DNA of 7,586 nucleotides from JBELHO01 sp042091375 (GCA_042091375.1 JBELHO010000089.1:1-7586), one strand, 5' to 3'. Counted from the stretch's first letter, positions 1 to 6,134 are shown. Program-made: numbers and translations. Notes: a model not told the origin generated them from the sequence alone.

Positions 1-149
1 CAGCTGGTTTAGGATTACATCTCGTTTATAACCTCGTTACTCAAATTCTTAATGGCAGTATCAAACTAGAAAATAGCGATAACATAGGCATTTATTTTAT
101 TGTCGAATTCCCCATGAGAAATAAAACCCAAACTTATCATTTGTTATAA
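1..149 (+). CDS. Sensor histidine kinase, C-terminal end only (partial at window start)
   Basis: An open frame enters from the left edge (first whole codon at position 3) and stops at TAA 147-149, giving 48 residues. It begins AGLGLHLVYNLV, which is the G2 box of the HATPase_c domain of histidine kinases. The following ILNGSIKLEN segment and a final beta strand ending in IVEFPM are the usual last elements of that fold. The VYNLVTQ pattern is common in kinases of the 7TMR-DISM type found in marine gammaproteobacteria, but the sensor part lies outside the window, so signal and partner are unknown. There is no receiver domain after the kinase core, so this is the true C-terminus. It lies 188 bp upstream of arcA, which has its own promoter, so the two are probably not one operon. 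The family is fairly sure; the specific kinase is not. Confidence 0.8.
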   Translation, partial: AGLGLHLVYNLVTQILNGSIKLENSDNIGIYFIVEFPMRNKTQTYHLL

Positions 150-180
150 AAACTAGCATACAACAGAGGAAATCATTAGG

Positions 181-204
181 CTTAGTTAGCAAGATTGAAC
201 TAAG
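181..204. repeat. 7-bp perfect inverted repeat upstream of arcA
   Basis: CTTAGTT at 181-187 is exactly matched by its reverse complement AACTAAG at 198-204, with a 10-bp spacer. The half-site centres are 17 bp apart. No T-tract follows on the + strand, so it does not look like an intrinsic terminator for the upstream kinase gene. An operator or a weak hairpin are both possible. It overlaps the left part of the candidate ArcA site. Confidence 0.4.
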
Positions 205-221
205 GTGTTAAATCAATGTAA
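185..221 (+). promoter_or_regulatory. Candidate ArcA-binding site (autoregulation)
   Basis: The 15-mer at 207-221 (GTTAAATCAATGTAA) matches 12 of 15 positions of the ArcA-P consensus as I recall it, GTTAATTAAATGTTA. Its GTTA at 207 and GTAA at 218 are exactly 11 bp apart, and another GTTA lies at 185, two 11-bp steps upstream of 207. Direct repeats in 11-bp phase are the known ArcA architecture in E. coli. The site ends about 30 bp upstream of the predicted -35 box of arcA, so feedback control of arcA by ArcA is a reasonable inference. AT-rich DNA gives chance matches, so this is tentative. Confidence 0.45.
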
Positions 222-251
222 CAAATTTAAATACATAGTCATTATGAAAAC

Positions 252-280
252 TTGTTTACTCATGTGATAGCCCCTATAAT
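252..280 (+). promoter_or_regulatory. Sigma-70 promoter of arcA
   Basis: A perfect TATAAT -10 box at 275-280 is preceded by TTGTTT at 252-257 with an optimal 17-bp spacer. The -35 box matches only the TTG half of TTGACA, which suggests a role for an activator or the upstream AT-rich DNA. Transcription should start near 287, giving an arcA leader of about 50 nt. A Shine-Dalgarno-like AAAAGG at 321-326 lies 11 nt before the arcA ATG. Confidence 0.65.
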
Positions 281-337
281 TCATGATCGAATATAACAAA
301 AAACTAATTTTAATTGACCTAAAAGGCTTAAATACGA

Positions 338-1051
338 ATGCAAACGCCTGTGATTTTAATCGTCGAAGATGAAGACGTAACTCGGTTAAATCTTGTCAGC
401 TTATTTGAAGCAGAGGGCTATAAAGTGCTCGAAGCAGTTGGCGGTGAAGAAATGCACGAGCGTATTTCAAACAATGACGATATTAACCTAGTTATTATGG
501 ACATTAACCTACCGGGTAAAAATGGCTTGATCCTCGCAAGAGAGATCAGACAAGGGCGCGACATTGGTTTGATCTTTTTAACAGGTCGAGACAATGACGT
601 AGATCGCATCCTAGGTTTAGAAATTGGCGCCGATGACTATGTTACTAAACCATTTAACCCTAGAGAACTAACAATACGTGCTCGTAATTTACTGACTCGT
701 ACAAACACTAATGGCGATGAGGATGAATCTGATAGTTCAGGCTTATTGTCTTTCAATGGTTGGGAGCTTGATGAAAACAGCCGTTGTTTAACGTCGCCTG
801 AAGGGGATGTCAAACGTCTACCTAAAGGTGAATACCGAGCGCTGCGTTTAATGCTCGACTCTCCAGGAAAAATATTCACTCGAGAACAACTTATAAAGCA
901 TATGACAGGCCGTGAATTGCGTGCTAATGACCGAACTGTTGATGTAACGATACGCCGTATTCGCAAACATTTTGAAAGTGAAGACAATACGCCAGAACTG
1001 ATCAGTACAATTCACGGTGAAGGGTATCGCTTTATAGGAAAGATTGACTAA
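338..1051 (+). CDS. arcA: ArcA, aerobic respiration control response regulator
   Basis: This 237-residue OmpR/PhoB-family regulator aligns nearly end to end with E. coli ArcA (238 residues), with shared blocks such as INLVIMDINLPGKNGL, LGLEIGADDY, KPFNPRELTIRARNLL and TVDVTIRRIRKHFES. The receiver domain (about 1-120) has the acidic pair E10/D11, the phosphoacceptor D55 (D54 in E. coli, shifted by one inserted residue), T82 and K104. A poorly conserved linker (about 123-135, rich in D, E and S) leads to the winged-helix DNA-binding domain (about 136-237) with the recognition helix around 198-212. When phosphorylated by ArcB it represses or activates respiratory and central carbon genes under low oxygen. 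The start is supported by alignment of the MQTP N-terminus and by AAAAGG 11 nt upstream. It appears monocistronic, with a promoter at 252-280 and a terminator at 1099-1120. It faces arcB. Identity is very sure. Confidence 0.98.
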   Translation: MQTPVILIVEDEDVTRLNLVSLFEAEGYKVLEAVGGEEMHERISNNDDINLVIMDINLPGKNGLILAREIRQGRDIGLIFLTGRDNDVDRILGLEIGADDYVTKPFNPRELTIRARNLLTRTNTNGDEDESDSSGLLSFNGWELDENSRCLTSPEGDVKRLPKGEYRALRLMLDSPGKIFTREQLIKHMTGRELRANDRTVDVTIRRIRKHFESEDNTPELISTIHGEGYRFIGKID

Positions 1052-1076
1052 TAATTTTATTGAAAATTAAATTAGT
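1047..1076. repeat. AT-only inverted repeat covering both convergent stop codons
   Basis: ACTAAT-AATTTT (1047-1058) pairs with AAAATT (1063-1068) and ATTAGT (1071-1076) around an ATTG loop, leaving a 2-nt AA bulge. It spans the arcA TAA and the arcB TAA. The stem is nearly all A-T and neither side is followed by a good U-tract, so it is a weak hairpin rather than a convincing terminator. Confidence 0.4.
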
Positions 1077-3396
1077 GATTGTTTTCTATTACCAGATTAA
1101 GGGCTTTAAGCCCTTTTTCTATTTCTGAGGGTAATTCATCCAACCATCTTGATAATTGCTCTAAATCTGCCGACTCAGCGTTATCTTCCATGTATTTTGC
1201 TCGTTGTTGAACAGCGCGAAGCGCAACTGAACCTGCGGCACCTTTTAGTTTATGTGCAACTGATTTGTATTCGCTAAATATTTTGCCATCGAGTGCACTG
1301 TTAAGTTCTGCAATATATGTAGGCCATAACTTCTCAAACAGCTGCACGCCTCGTGCGAAAGGTGCGACCCCCATCGATTCGAAAAAGTCTGTAATCGTCT
1401 CACTATCCAGGATAGCTTGATCCACATCACTCATAGCATAATTGGTCGCTAAAGAGCTAGAAGCTTGTTCGGTGGCTGCTTTAGTTGAATGAGGAAATAA
1501 CCGAGCAAGCACATTATCGAGCTTGCGCGTATTAATTGGTTTAGCTAGTGAGCCTTGCATTTTAACACCCGCAAGATCTTCTTCCGCCCTTCTAACATTA
1601 GCGGTGAGTGCCACCAGTGGTAACCCATCAAATTCTTTTCTAGCTCTAACAATACGTGCTATTTGATCACCGTTAATATCCGGCAACTGCATATCAAGCA
1701 AGACAATATCAAGGTCATCTTCTGTCTCGATAAAAGATAACGCATCTTCACCCGTTTCTGCCCAAATAACATCATGACCTCTTTGCTCTAGCAGGTTCGT
1801 GGCTATCTCAGCATTAAGCGGCACATCTTCTACTAGTAAAATATTGAGAGGACGCCCATCGTAAACTTGCTGCAATGGTTGCTCGGTTAATACCAATGGG
1901 ATGTCAATATTGAAGGTACTTCCTTTGCCTACTTCACTGGCCACATTTATATCACCATCCATCGCTAAAATTAATGCACGCGATACCGCCAGCCCAATAC
2001 CCGAACCCAGTGCATTGCCACCTGATATATCAGGTACTTTGTAGTAAAGATCAAAAATACGGCTCAATTCGTTTTCAGGTATACCGATACCTGTGTCGGT
2101 GATATTGATCGATAAGTATGATGAATTCCCGCGATATTCACGTTTACAACTCAGAGTCACTTTCCCATGAGATGTAAATTTAACCGCATTATTAATCAAG
2201 TTCCATAACACTTGTCTTAAACGCGTAGGATCAATTTCAACATGTATATCAAATACACCTGATTGGGATACTTTAAATTCTAACTCTTTTTGCTGAGCAA
2301 TTAGCCCACCAAAATTAAAAATATCATTCAGAAAATCAGCGAGATTTATACTTTCACATGCAATGTCTAACTGCTCTCGATCGACTTTGTCTAAATCAAT
2401 AATATCATTGAATATATTACCTAAAGTCTCCGCACTTGAAAAAACCGTATTACTCCAACTACGCTGCTCTTGAGATAGCTCTGTATCTAATAACATACGA
2501 GTAAGCCCCACGATCCCATTTAAAGGTGTGCGTAACTCATGGCTCAACGTAGCAATAAATTTCCCTTTATCTTTATAGGCCGTTTCTAAGTCTTGCTCTG
2601 CTTGTTTTCGCGAGGTGATATCTCGACCAAAACCGAGCAGACCTATGTACTCACGGTTTGCATTAAAAAAGGGCACTTTGCGCATTTCAAACCAACGTAA
2701 CTCATCAGCCACTAAGCAACTTACGTCAAGCGTAATTGAAACATGGTTTTTTTGAACATCGCTATCTGTCTTCAGCACTGAGGGCAATGAATTCTCACCA
2801 AATATGTCTTCTGCATTTTTACCGATTAGTTCATTTGAATGGAAGCCGGTTACCTGCTCAAACATACGGTTACAACCCGCGAATAAACCTGAATTATCGC
2901 GGTAGTAAAATAGATCAGGCGATGAATCAACAATTGAGCGTAATAATACTTCTTGTGCATCGAGCTCTTGCTGAGTCCGTTTTCGCTCAGCAATTTCTCG
3001 TCGCAATTCCTCTATTGCTCTTCGCTTAGCTTGAAAGGCTAATTTTCTATCATCTATTTCATTATTTAGGCGACGAATATTTTCTTTGAGACTTTGGTTG
3101 AGTAGATTTTCTTGTTGGGTCGCACTTTCAATATAATTATTTGATGCGTTAAGTTGTTGATTAATATCCAGCAAAGATGAAATAAAGACGGGGGCGAGCA
3201 CGACTACAAATAGCATCATGCCAATAAGGTCGAGCCAAGGTATATGACCTAAAGCAACGTAGTAATAAGTGAAAAAGCACCCTAAGGATATAAGCTGAAC
3301 GAATAGGAATAGAATGACACCAGCCTTTAGTGAACCAAATCTAGCCACTAGTCGATTTAGAGCAACAACCCAGAAACTAGATGGTGTATGTTTCAT
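1072..3396 (-). CDS. arcB: ArcB, tripartite hybrid sensor histidine kinase
   Basis: At 774 residues (E. coli ArcB 778), this is the inner-membrane redox sensor that drives ArcA. Two membrane helices (about 25-47 and 54-75) flank a very short periplasmic loop and lead into a long charged coiled coil (about 78-150). A PAS domain follows (about 146-262, SPDLFYYRDN to GFGRDIT). The kinase core has H286 in SHELRTPLNG, an N box around N403, and G boxes at DTGIGIP (434-440) and GSGIGL (464-469). The receiver has E523/D524, D568, T598 and K619. The C-terminal HPt domain carries H715 in AHKLKGAAGS. All three phosphorelay residues are therefore present. C175 matches E. coli redox-active C180, but the place of C241 is held by W235. 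The start matches the family; the nearest purine-rich box (AGGA, 3414-3411) is 14 nt away, so initiation looks weak or coupled to the upstream gene 41 bp away. Identity is very sure. Confidence 0.97.
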   Translation of the reverse strand: MKHTPSSFWVVALNRLVARFGSLKAGVILFLFVQLISLGCFFTYYYVALGHIPWLDLIGMMLFVVVLAPVFISSLLDINQQLNASNNYIESATQQENLLNQSLKENIRRLNNEIDDRKLAFQAKRRAIEELRREIAERKRTQQELDAQEVLLRSIVDSSPDLFYYRDNSGLFAGCNRMFEQVTGFHSNELIGKNAEDIFGENSLPSVLKTDSDVQKNHVSITLDVSCLVADELRWFEMRKVPFFNANREYIGLLGFGRDITSRKQAEQDLETAYKDKGKFIATLSHELRTPLNGIVGLTRMLLDTELSQEQRSWSNTVFSSAETLGNIFNDIIDLDKVDREQLDIACESINLADFLNDIFNFGGLIAQQKELEFKVSQSGVFDIHVEIDPTRLRQVLWNLINNAVKFTSHGKVTLSCKREYRGNSSYLSINITDTGIGIPENELSRIFDLYYKVPDISGGNALGSGIGLAVSRALILAMDGDINVASEVGKGSTFNIDIPLVLTEQPLQQVYDGRPLNILLVEDVPLNAEIATNLLEQRGHDVIWAETGEDALSFIETEDDLDIVLLDMQLPDINGDQIARIVRARKEFDGLPLVALTANVRRAEEDLAGVKMQGSLAKPINTRKLDNVLARLFPHSTKAATEQASSSLATNYAMSDVDQAILDSETITDFFESMGVAPFARGVQLFEKLWPTYIAELNSALDGKIFSEYKSVAHKLKGAAGSVALRAVQQRAKYMEDNAESADLEQLSRWLDELPSEIEKGLKALNLVIENNH
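1099..1120 (+). terminator. Intrinsic terminator of arcA, inside the 3' end of arcB
   Basis: AAGGGC (1099-1104), a TTTAA loop (1105-1109) and GCCCTT (1110-1115) form a GC-cored hairpin followed by a T-rich run (TTTTTCTATTT from 1114). It starts 48 nt after the arcA stop codon. On the opposite strand the same bases encode the GLKALNL segment near the ArcB C-terminus, so the terminator is embedded in antisense orientation in arcB. No U-tract follows it on the - strand. Confidence 0.6.
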
Positions 3397-3423
3397 TATT
3401 TTAGCTATAGTCCTAGTTCGCTT

Positions 3424-3446
3424 AAGTTATCAATTAACTATAACTT
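3424..3446. repeat. 7-bp inverted repeat between the S51-like gene and arcB
   Basis: AAGTTAT (3424-3430) and its reverse complement ATAACTT (3440-3446) flank 9 bp and overlap the stop codon of the upstream gene. The stem is A-T rich and no U-tract follows on the - strand, so transcription could pass through to arcB. It may be a weak RNA hairpin or chance in AT-rich DNA. Confidence 0.3.
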
Positions 3447-5285
3447 ATTTGTTACTTTTAGGGTATTTGCAACCTTAGATAAGGTACAAACTTGAAATTC
3501 AGCGCCCGGAATTTTAACAACACCTGAACGCGCAAGCATCGAGGGATCTTGTGTCATCACAACATTTACTTGCTGTCCACCAAGCGTATCGTTACCAGTG
3601 GCACGTATTGCACCGGTTTTACACATCATTTCGTTTAACTTGTAAAAATTATTGCGAGCAAAAACGTGTGCGGAGATAACGCGAGGTTGTTTGGTTTGTA
3701 GCTGTGTCGCATATTTCCAACTAGGAAACTCAACCGAAATATTTTCACTATTTATTTTTATTCGATCACCGTGAGTAAAATAGTGACTAGTGAAATTGCG
3801 AATACCTTGTCGGTTTTGTTCTTTTTTAATATCGATGACCCATAGACCGCCCGAACCAATTACGTCTAAATCAGTTGCTTTAGCACCTTGTAGGATCACC
3901 ACTGCGGTTTTTTCATCTAGTCCTAACAAATGATTATTATCATTGTATAACGCGGCTTGGATCGATCTGAGTTGATGCCCGCGTTTCGACATTTTAGTAT
4001 CAATGATGACATTAGGTAAAAAAGGTAAAATATCTGAATTAACAACCGTTAGTTCACGCTCACTTTCAAGCGCAATACAGTCTGCTCCCAAGTTACAGGC
4101 TTCATTACCAGCAACAAATGTTATCGGTTCAACAGGATTAAGTTCACTCACCTTACCGGTTAATATACTTAATGGCTGTTGAGTAGATGTTAAGGCATTG
4201 ACGCTGCCGCCTTGCACAGCAACTAATAACTCATTTCTAGCAAACATCTCTGACATTTTATTTAACAACGCACTTTTAGTGCCCGTAGGCGTGTAAAAGG
4301 CATGATAGCTCAAAAGTTTACTATCCCCTGCAATATAAACAGCATCCATTTTTTTGATCGTATCAACCAAGGGGTCTGATTTATTACACTCTTTCGTTTG
4401 TTGTTGAAATAAATCGGGGTAAATAACGCGACGACGAAAACTTGCCAGACGTTTAATTTGAAAATCTTCTAGACTGTCACAAGCAGAGTCTTTGTATTGC
4501 TTTGCCGTAATAGCGGTTTGCATTGCCGCATCTACAGGTAACCATGTCGCATCGAAGCCCAACTTTCCAAACAGATCCAAATAGTAATCAACTCTGGCAT
4601 AAGGGTCGCGATTTGTACCTGTCACAACCGCTATTCGAGGTTTGCGTTTTGAACCTGATATTTCACGACTTAAATCGTACAACTTTTTATAGGCAAGCAT
4701 GGCTTCTGCATTGGAATTATCTGCCAAGTTAACAACCGTTTTAAGGCGAGTGTTACGGCCTTTTATTTGCTTTTGCTCAAGTAAATCAAAGAGGTTGCGT
4801 TTTTCAAATTCATACAGACTTTGCCAAATATCACGGCCATTTAATTGGGCTCCCTGAACAGTAATATTCACTGTGCGAAGTGCACGTACAAATTGTCTTT
4901 CATTAAGCGGTTTATTCTCAAATTTTGGTTTAACTTTTTTTAATAATTCGAGCATTTGCTGCTGCAATTCTAGTTGTTCGGTCCAAGCATATTCCATAGC
5001 CCTAACAAGTGCTTCGTCAGTAATATCAAAAATAATGGACTGCCTAGCATCAGTTGAGAAAGCATTTTTGCCCTTTTGTGTGCAGTACTTTTGATTATCG
5101 CTTGCACACACAATTAAATCATCAGACAACACCATCAAAGTACTGGCAACAGCTTGATGTAAGGTGACGGTAACAAGCACTGATAACAAAACAAAGACGC
5201 TAAAAAGTGATTTGATGCCAGTATGAAAAAGGCTTTGACATGACATTTTGAAATGACAGATTGAATTAACGCACATAGCTAACAC
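3438..5285 (-). CDS. Exported cyanophycinase-like (peptidase S51 family) protein with divergent active site
   Basis: This 615-residue protein carries a class-I-glutamine-amidotransferase-like S51 core from about 216 to 480. It is recognised by IAVVTGTNRDPYARVDYYLDLFGKLGF (216-242 region), VYIAGDS (316-322), VAVQGGSVNAL (355-365, nucleophile-type S361), VIIDTKMSKRGHQLR (426-440) and GLDEKTAVVIL (455-465). Known cyanophycinases cleave the Asp-Arg polymer cyanophycin. Compared with the usual GGxQ and DQHFxxRxRxxR motifs, Gln is S322, the catalytic His is K431 and one Arg is H437, so normal hydrolysis is doubtful. It has an extra N-terminal helical region (about 85-210) and a C-terminal region (about 490-615). 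A signal peptide (hydrophobic 26-42, cleavage probably after AVA at 47) and eight cysteines in the mature part suggest the periplasm. The longest frame starts at GTG 5285; ATG at 5276 or 5246 is also possible, and 5246 gives the most typical signal peptide. No start has a clear Shine-Dalgarno. It may form an operon with arcB. Function is unknown. Confidence 0.85.
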   Translation of the reverse strand: MLAMCVNSICHFKMSCQSLFHTGIKSLFSVFVLLSVLVTVTLHQAVASTLMVLSDDLIVCASDNQKYCTQKGKNAFSTDARQSIIFDITDEALVRAMEYAWTEQLELQQQMLELLKKVKPKFENKPLNERQFVRALRTVNITVQGAQLNGRDIWQSLYEFEKRNLFDLLEQKQIKGRNTRLKTVVNLADNSNAEAMLAYKKLYDLSREISGSKRKPRIAVVTGTNRDPYARVDYYLDLFGKLGFDATWLPVDAAMQTAITAKQYKDSACDSLEDFQIKRLASFRRRVIYPDLFQQQTKECNKSDPLVDTIKKMDAVYIAGDSKLLSYHAFYTPTGTKSALLNKMSEMFARNELLVAVQGGSVNALTSTQQPLSILTGKVSELNPVEPITFVAGNEACNLGADCIALESERELTVVNSDILPFLPNVIIDTKMSKRGHQLRSIQAALYNDNNHLLGLDEKTAVVILQGAKATDLDVIGSGGLWVIDIKKEQNRQGIRNFTSHYFTHGDRIKINSENISVEFPSWKYATQLQTKQPRVISAHVFARNNFYKLNEMMCKTGAIRATGNDTLGGQQVNVVMTQDPSMLARSGVVKIPGAEFQVCTLSKVANTLKVTNKL

Positions 5286-5316
5286 CGTTTATTATTTTAA
5301 TTCGAATAACATAGCC

Positions 5317-5338
5317 ACCGAATTAATATTATTTCGGT
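5317..5338. repeat. 22-bp near-perfect palindrome, candidate operator
   Basis: The sequence from ACCGAA at 5317 to TTCGGT at 5338 is self-complementary except for one mismatched pair (5323/5332). The centre is TAATATTA. It lies 32 bp upstream of the GTG start of the S51-like gene and overlaps its possible -10 box. Length and symmetry fit a dimeric regulator, but no regulator family can be named from it. Confidence 0.5.
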
Positions 5339-5353
5339 AAAACGTAAGCACAA
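5326..5353 (-). promoter_or_regulatory. Possible promoter of the S51-like gene
   Basis: On the - strand TTGTGC (5353-5348) and TAATAT (5331-5326) are 16 bp apart and would start transcription near 5319, about 34-43 nt before the first candidate start codons. Both boxes are imperfect matches. The -10 box sits in the 22-bp palindrome, which would let a bound protein block it. Confidence 0.3.
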
Positions 5354-5423
5354 AAGTGCATAATGATTTGAATTTTACCCAGTATCGCTCCCAGTAACAA
5401 GTAGTGACAAAATTTATTCCAAG

Positions 5424-5519
5424 ATGCCTGAAGCCACTTCTGTTAAAAAAACAATAACCATAAAGGTGGCACTTAAATTGCTTGTGCTACTGAGATTATT
5501 ATTTGCGTCAAAGTTTTGA
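5424..5519 (+). CDS. Possible 31-residue small membrane peptide or leader ORF
   Basis: ATG at 5424 opens a 31-codon frame ending at TGA 5517-5519, 12 nt before the next gene. The peptide has a polar, basic N-terminal half (MPEATSVKKTITIK) and a leucine-rich hydrophobic half (VALKLLVLLRLLF) ending in ASKF, as in many small single-helix membrane peptides. There is no Shine-Dalgarno before the ATG (TTCCAAG), and a frame this short can occur by chance. It could act as a leader peptide for the downstream DUF2726 gene. I do not recognise it. Confidence 0.22.
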   Translation: MPEATSVKKTITIKVALKLLVLLRLLFASKF

Positions 5520-5531
5520 TTTGGAGTTTTT

Positions 5532-6122
5532 ATGGAACTTGTTTCTTTGTTAATTTTAGTTTTAGTTGTTGTTGCCGCGGTGATTGCTTCTAAGTACACG
5601 CATTCAGGTAACCCTTATCCTTTTACTCAAAAAAAGGCGTTGTTTACCCAAGTAGAGACTGCTTTTTTAAACTTATTAGAAACCGCAGTTGGAAGTGAAT
5701 ATAAAATAGTTAGCCGAGTAAGGTTGGTTGACATACTCGATTTTCAACCCGGCATTGATGAAAAATCACGTCGCAGCGCGCTGATCAAGGCTCAACATAA
5801 GCAACTTGATTTTGTGCTACTCGACAAATCAAGTTTAAAAATTGTGGCTGCCATTGACCTAGTCAATAACGCCAGTAAAAACGGACATAAAGCGAGTAAA
5901 GATTGGTTTGTAAATGGTTCTTTGGAATCGGCAGGCATCCCTTTAATTCGTATGAAAGTTAAATCCGGTTATAAGGCAGCAGAAGTGAGACAAGCTATCC
6001 TATTTAAACTAGGTAAACCTTTGACTAATTCAAAATCAATGAGTAAGGGAACGAAAAGCACAACACCAGTTCTTTCAGCTTCACAAATTAAATCACAATC
6101 TACCGTACTTGCCCAAGTGTGA
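5532..6122 (+). CDS. Membrane-anchored DUF2726 domain protein
   Basis: This 196-residue protein has one N-terminal membrane helix (about 3-20, MELVSLLILVLVVVAAVIAS) and a cytoplasmic domain from about 29 to 160. The domain shows the DUF2726 pattern: PYPFTQKKALFTQVETAFLNLLE (28-50), a YKIVSRVRLVDIL strand, QLDFVLLD (91-98), IVAAIDLVN (104-112) and ESAGIPLIRMK (132-142). DUF2726 resembles PD-(D/E)XK nuclease-like folds: D93 and D109 sit where acidic residues would be, but the usual ELD-type motif here reads IDL followed by NNAS, so nuclease activity is uncertain. The last 35 residues are a polar Ser/Thr/Lys-rich tail, likely disordered. GGAG at 5523-5526, five nt before ATG, supports the start. 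It is followed by a strong terminator, so it is probably monocistronic or preceded only by the small ORF. The family is fairly sure; the function is unknown. Confidence 0.88.
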   Translation: MELVSLLILVLVVVAAVIASKYTHSGNPYPFTQKKALFTQVETAFLNLLETAVGSEYKIVSRVRLVDILDFQPGIDEKSRRSALIKAQHKQLDFVLLDKSSLKIVAAIDLVNNASKNGHKASKDWFVNGSLESAGIPLIRMKVKSGYKAAEVRQAILFKLGKPLTNSKSMSKGTKSTTPVLSASQIKSQSTVLAQV

Positions 6123-6134
6123 TAAAAGAGTGTT

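Noticed and set aside
195..216. TTGAA ... ATCAA as an FNR box upstream of arcA
   Set aside because: The two halves are 12 bp apart instead of four and one half is imperfect, so it does not fit TTGAT-N4-ATCAA.
283..372. A 29-codon frame (ATG 283) overlapping the arcA start in another frame
   Set aside because: Its ATG lies just before the predicted transcription start, it has no ribosome binding site, and it runs into the well-supported arcA gene.
637..987. Long antisense frames within arcA, such as 116 codons at 637-987
   Set aside because: They are mirror frames of a highly conserved gene, with no ribosome binding site and no recognisable protein.
1053..1068. The palindrome AATTTTATTGAAAATT as a bidirectional terminator
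   Set aside because: It has no GC pairs and no clean U-tract on either side; the hairpin at 1099-1120 is a much better terminator for arcA.
3397..3433. A promoter for arcB with TTGATA and TATAGC at 18-bp spacing on the - strand
   Set aside because: The boxes are fair, but transcription would start at the arcB ATG itself and give a leaderless mRNA, so I do not list it as a feature.
4523..5094. Sense-strand frames of 69 and 73 codons opposite the S51-like gene
   Set aside because: They are shadows of the coding strand; the translated peptides show no family motif and no start signals.
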